A DNA stretch of 40,313 nucleotides from Eubacteriaceae bacterium (lineage in GTDB: Bacteria > Bacillota > Clostridia > Peptostreptococcales > Anaerovoracaceae): positions 1 through 40,313 of the forward strand of contig JALCRY010000017.1 of the NCBI GenBank assembly GCA_022652985.1. The letters run 5' to 3'. This document shows positions 38,377-40,313 of the stretch, piece after piece (the first letter of the stretch is position 1; every line of letters begins with the position of its first letter). A program made the translations under genes and the position numbers. The notes beneath the pieces were generated by a model. That model was given only the letters and a program-made list of their open reading frames with translations. It was not told the origin of the DNA and did not search any database.

Positions 38377-40313
38377 ATGGATAACAGAATAGTTATAATC
38401 GACGGCAACAGCCTGATGAACAGGGCTTATTATGCCATGCAGAAACCTATGATCACAAAGGACGGACTGTATACTCAGGGAGTGTACGGTTTTCTTAATA
38501 TGCTGAACAAGATAGAAAATGACTACGAGCCGGATCATATAGCGGTATGCTTCGATCTCAAGGCGCCGACATTCAGACATAAGGAATATGCTGAATATAA
38601 GGCGGGGAGAAAGAAAATGCCGCCGGAGCTCGCGATGGAGCTGCCGGTCATAAAAGATGTGCTGACGGCCATGAATATCAAGATCGTGGAGATGGAGGGA
38701 TTCGAAGCGGACGATCTCATCGGCACGATCGCCAGAGAGGCGGAGGAGCACGGACTGTCGCCGCTGATAATAACCGGCGACAAGGATGAATTCCAGCTGG
38801 CTACAGATACTACGCAGGTCATATTCACCAAGCGCGGCGTTTCGCAGTTTGAGCTTTATGACCGGGCGAGGATGATAGAGGAATACGGATTCACGCCGAC
38901 GCAGTTTATCGACTATAAAGGACTGATGGGCGATGTGTCAGACAACATCCCGGGAGTCCCGGGCGTCGGACCGAAGACAGCCGGCAGGCTCATAGTCGAA
39001 TACGGCAGCGTTGAAGGCGTGCTGGAAAACATCGACAAGCTGAAAAAAGGCAAGATGAGGGACAATATCGAGGAGAATGCCCAGCAGGCGCTCATGAGCA
39101 AACGCCTGGCCACTATCAATGTAAATGTCCCGATAGAGATCGATTTTGCTGAATACAAAAAAGAAGAGCCGGATATGAAAGCTCTTACTGAGATATACAG
39201 GAAGCTGGAATTCAATTCATTCCTGAGAAAGCTCGGTTCCCGGGCCGGTGTCAAAGCCGCGGCCGCAGCTTCGAAAAAGGTCGTTGAAGAGGCTGATACC
39301 CATATGGTCACAGACGCGGACGGACTGGCGGAATTCCTGGGCAGACTCGCGGCAGGCGCGGAGATAACCCTGAAAATATTCGGTGACGCAGATCACCGCG
39401 ATTCTCCGGTGCTGACGGGGGCATCGGTTCTTTGCGGCCGGGAATATTACTACATCGACTTCGGCGGGAAGCGCGCGGCTGAACCGGGGCTGCACAGGAC
39501 GCTGGCTGCAGCGGTAACACAGAAAGAACTGCGGGTGACCGGCCACGACCTCATATATGATTACTACATGCTCATGTGCTGCGGTGCGGAAAGGATCATT
39601 ACTGCATTCGACACTTCGGTCGCGAAGTATGTACTTGATTCCGGCAGAAGCAATTACAGTCTCACCGTTCTGGCAGAAGAATATTTCGGTGAAGCGATAG
39701 AGACGCAGAAGGACTTTCTCGAGGCCGGCGGACAGATCGATATGTTTACGGATATGAGGCCTAAATTCAGCAGCTACGGGCTCAGGTGGTGCCTGCTGGT
39801 CACAAGACTGGCGGAAGCCGAAAAAGCCGAGATAGAGAACGAGGACCTCGGGACTGTGCTCTATGATGTGGAATTTCCACTGGCCGAAGTAATGGCCTAT
39901 ATGGAGTATATAGGATTTACGGTGGACCGCGGCACTCTGAAAGAGATCGGCGGCGCGATAGGCGGCACGATCGATGATCTGACGGCGGATATTTATGAAC
40001 TGGCCGGCGAAGAGTTCAATATCAATTCGACTAAGCAGCTCGGACCGATACTTTTCGAAAAGCTGGGGATACCTGCAGGCAAGAAGACCAAAACAGGTTA
40101 TTCGACAAACGCGGAGACGCTGGAAAAGCGCGCGGATGATCATCCTATAATACCGAAGATCCTGGAATACAGGACACTGACAAAACTTAAGGGAACGTAT
40201 ATAGACGGGCTTATTCCGCTGATCGCCAGGGACGGAAAAATACATGCGCATTTCAATCAGACTGTTGCGGCGACTGGCAGGATAAGCAGTTCCGACCCGA
40301 ACCTGCAGAACAT
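38377..40313 (+). CDS. polA: DNA polymerase I (partial, runs off the right edge)
   Basis: The frame is open from ATG 38377 to the end of the window (about 645 codons). It begins MDNRIVIIDGNSLMNRAYYA and continues with QGVYGFLNML, AVCFDLKAPTFRHKEY and MEGFEADDLIGT, the 5'-nuclease domain, with the GVPGVGPKTA helix-hairpin-helix. The 3'-5' exonuclease-like domain (about 307-490) lacks the D-x-E of motif I, so proofreading is probably lost, as in Bacillus Pol I. The polymerase domain then starts and the window ends in TGRISSSDPNLQN. It is divergent from the PHP gene. Confidence 0.95.
   Translation, partial: MDNRIVIIDGNSLMNRAYYAMQKPMITKDGLYTQGVYGFLNMLNKIENDYEPDHIAVCFDLKAPTFRHKEYAEYKAGRKKMPPELAMELPVIKDVLTAMNIKIVEMEGFEADDLIGTIAREAEEHGLSPLIITGDKDEFQLATDTTQVIFTKRGVSQFELYDRARMIEEYGFTPTQFIDYKGLMGDVSDNIPGVPGVGPKTAGRLIVEYGSVEGVLENIDKLKKGKMRDNIEENAQQALMSKRLATINVNVPIEIDFAEYKKEEPDMKALTEIYRKLEFNSFLRKLGSRAGVKAAAAASKKVVEEADTHMVTDADGLAEFLGRLAAGAEITLKIFGDADHRDSPVLTGASVLCGREYYYIDFGGKRAAEPGLHRTLAAAVTQKELRVTGHDLIYDYYMLMCCGAERIITAFDTSVAKYVLDSGRSNYSLTVLAEEYFGEAIETQKDFLEAGGQIDMFTDMRPKFSSYGLRWCLLVTRLAEAEKAEIENEDLGTVLYDVEFPLAEVMAYMEYIGFTVDRGTLKEIGGAIGGTIDDLTADIYELAGEEFNINSTKQLGPILFEKLGIPAGKKTKTGYSTNAETLEKRADDHPIIPKILEYRTLTKLKGTYIDGLIPLIARDGKIHAHFNQTVAATGRISSSDPNLQN

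Noticed and set aside
38377-40313. polA frame interrupted or missing
   Set aside because: The frame is open and intact; it simply has no stop inside the window.

Overview
The window looks like a chromosomal segment from an anaerobic, low-to-mid GC Gram-positive bacterium of the class Clostridia. The evidence is the gene set: rubrerythrin, a two-subunit class I [4Fe-4S] fumarase, RicT, an AbrB/SpoVT-type regulator, class III fructose-1,6-bisphosphatase, a CBS-type manganese pyrophosphatase, a sortase-type surface protein and an Fe-S aldo/keto reductase. Arg codons are mostly AGA/AGG and Shine-Dalgarno sites are mostly purine-rich GGAGG. A family-level guess (Family XIII/Anaerovoracaceae-like) is only an impression. 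There is no phage, insertion sequence or CRISPR array.

Layout. 1-270: tail of an rRNA operon (23S end, 5S, terminator). 314-5042: lipase-like protein, small membrane protein, then the block tmk-holB-ricT-trmN6 and a small membrane protein. 5130-9027: abrB-like regulator, murA, CBS-pyrophosphatase, rubrerythrin. 9134-13565: orphan FeoB-associated Cys-rich peptide, fumarase alpha and beta, fbp and a MerR regulator, which faces a textbook MerR-type promoter driving an EamA exporter (13590-14574). 14719-15012: tRNA-Arg(CCG) followed by a tandem 101-bp repeat, then a large sortase-anchored surface protein (15279-17990). 18059-22983: a DAP-decarboxylase-like enzyme, a class III aminotransferase, a YheO/DauR-type regulator and an N-acyl-D-amino-acid deacylase, plausibly a D-amino-acid module. 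23062-24297: small Cro/CI-like protein and a polysaccharide deacetylase. 24380-26558: a tight operon of MerR regulator, lipoprotein with a toxin-nuclease-like domain, CPCC protein, DNA glycosylase and cysteine hydrolase. 26835-28319: CstA-type transporter with a cre-like site. 28473-31672: a GcvH-like protein that lacks the lipoyl lysine, then a Ni/Co-type ECF transporter behind a structured leader RNA. 31663-33837: LysR, a short terminated RNA, and a flavodoxin-MarR operon with its operator. 33839-38286: Fe-S aldo/keto reductase, cardiolipin synthase, FadR-type regulator, PHP phosphatase. 38377-end: polA, cut off by the window edge.

The best candidates for undescribed biology are the attenuator-like leader of the metal transporter, the lysine-less H protein, the lipoprotein/CPCC pair, the short RNA between lysR and the flavodoxin gene, the tRNA-linked tandem terminator repeat, and several genes whose -10 boxes imply leaderless or nearly leaderless transcripts. 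All functional statements are from reading the sequence; no database search was run.
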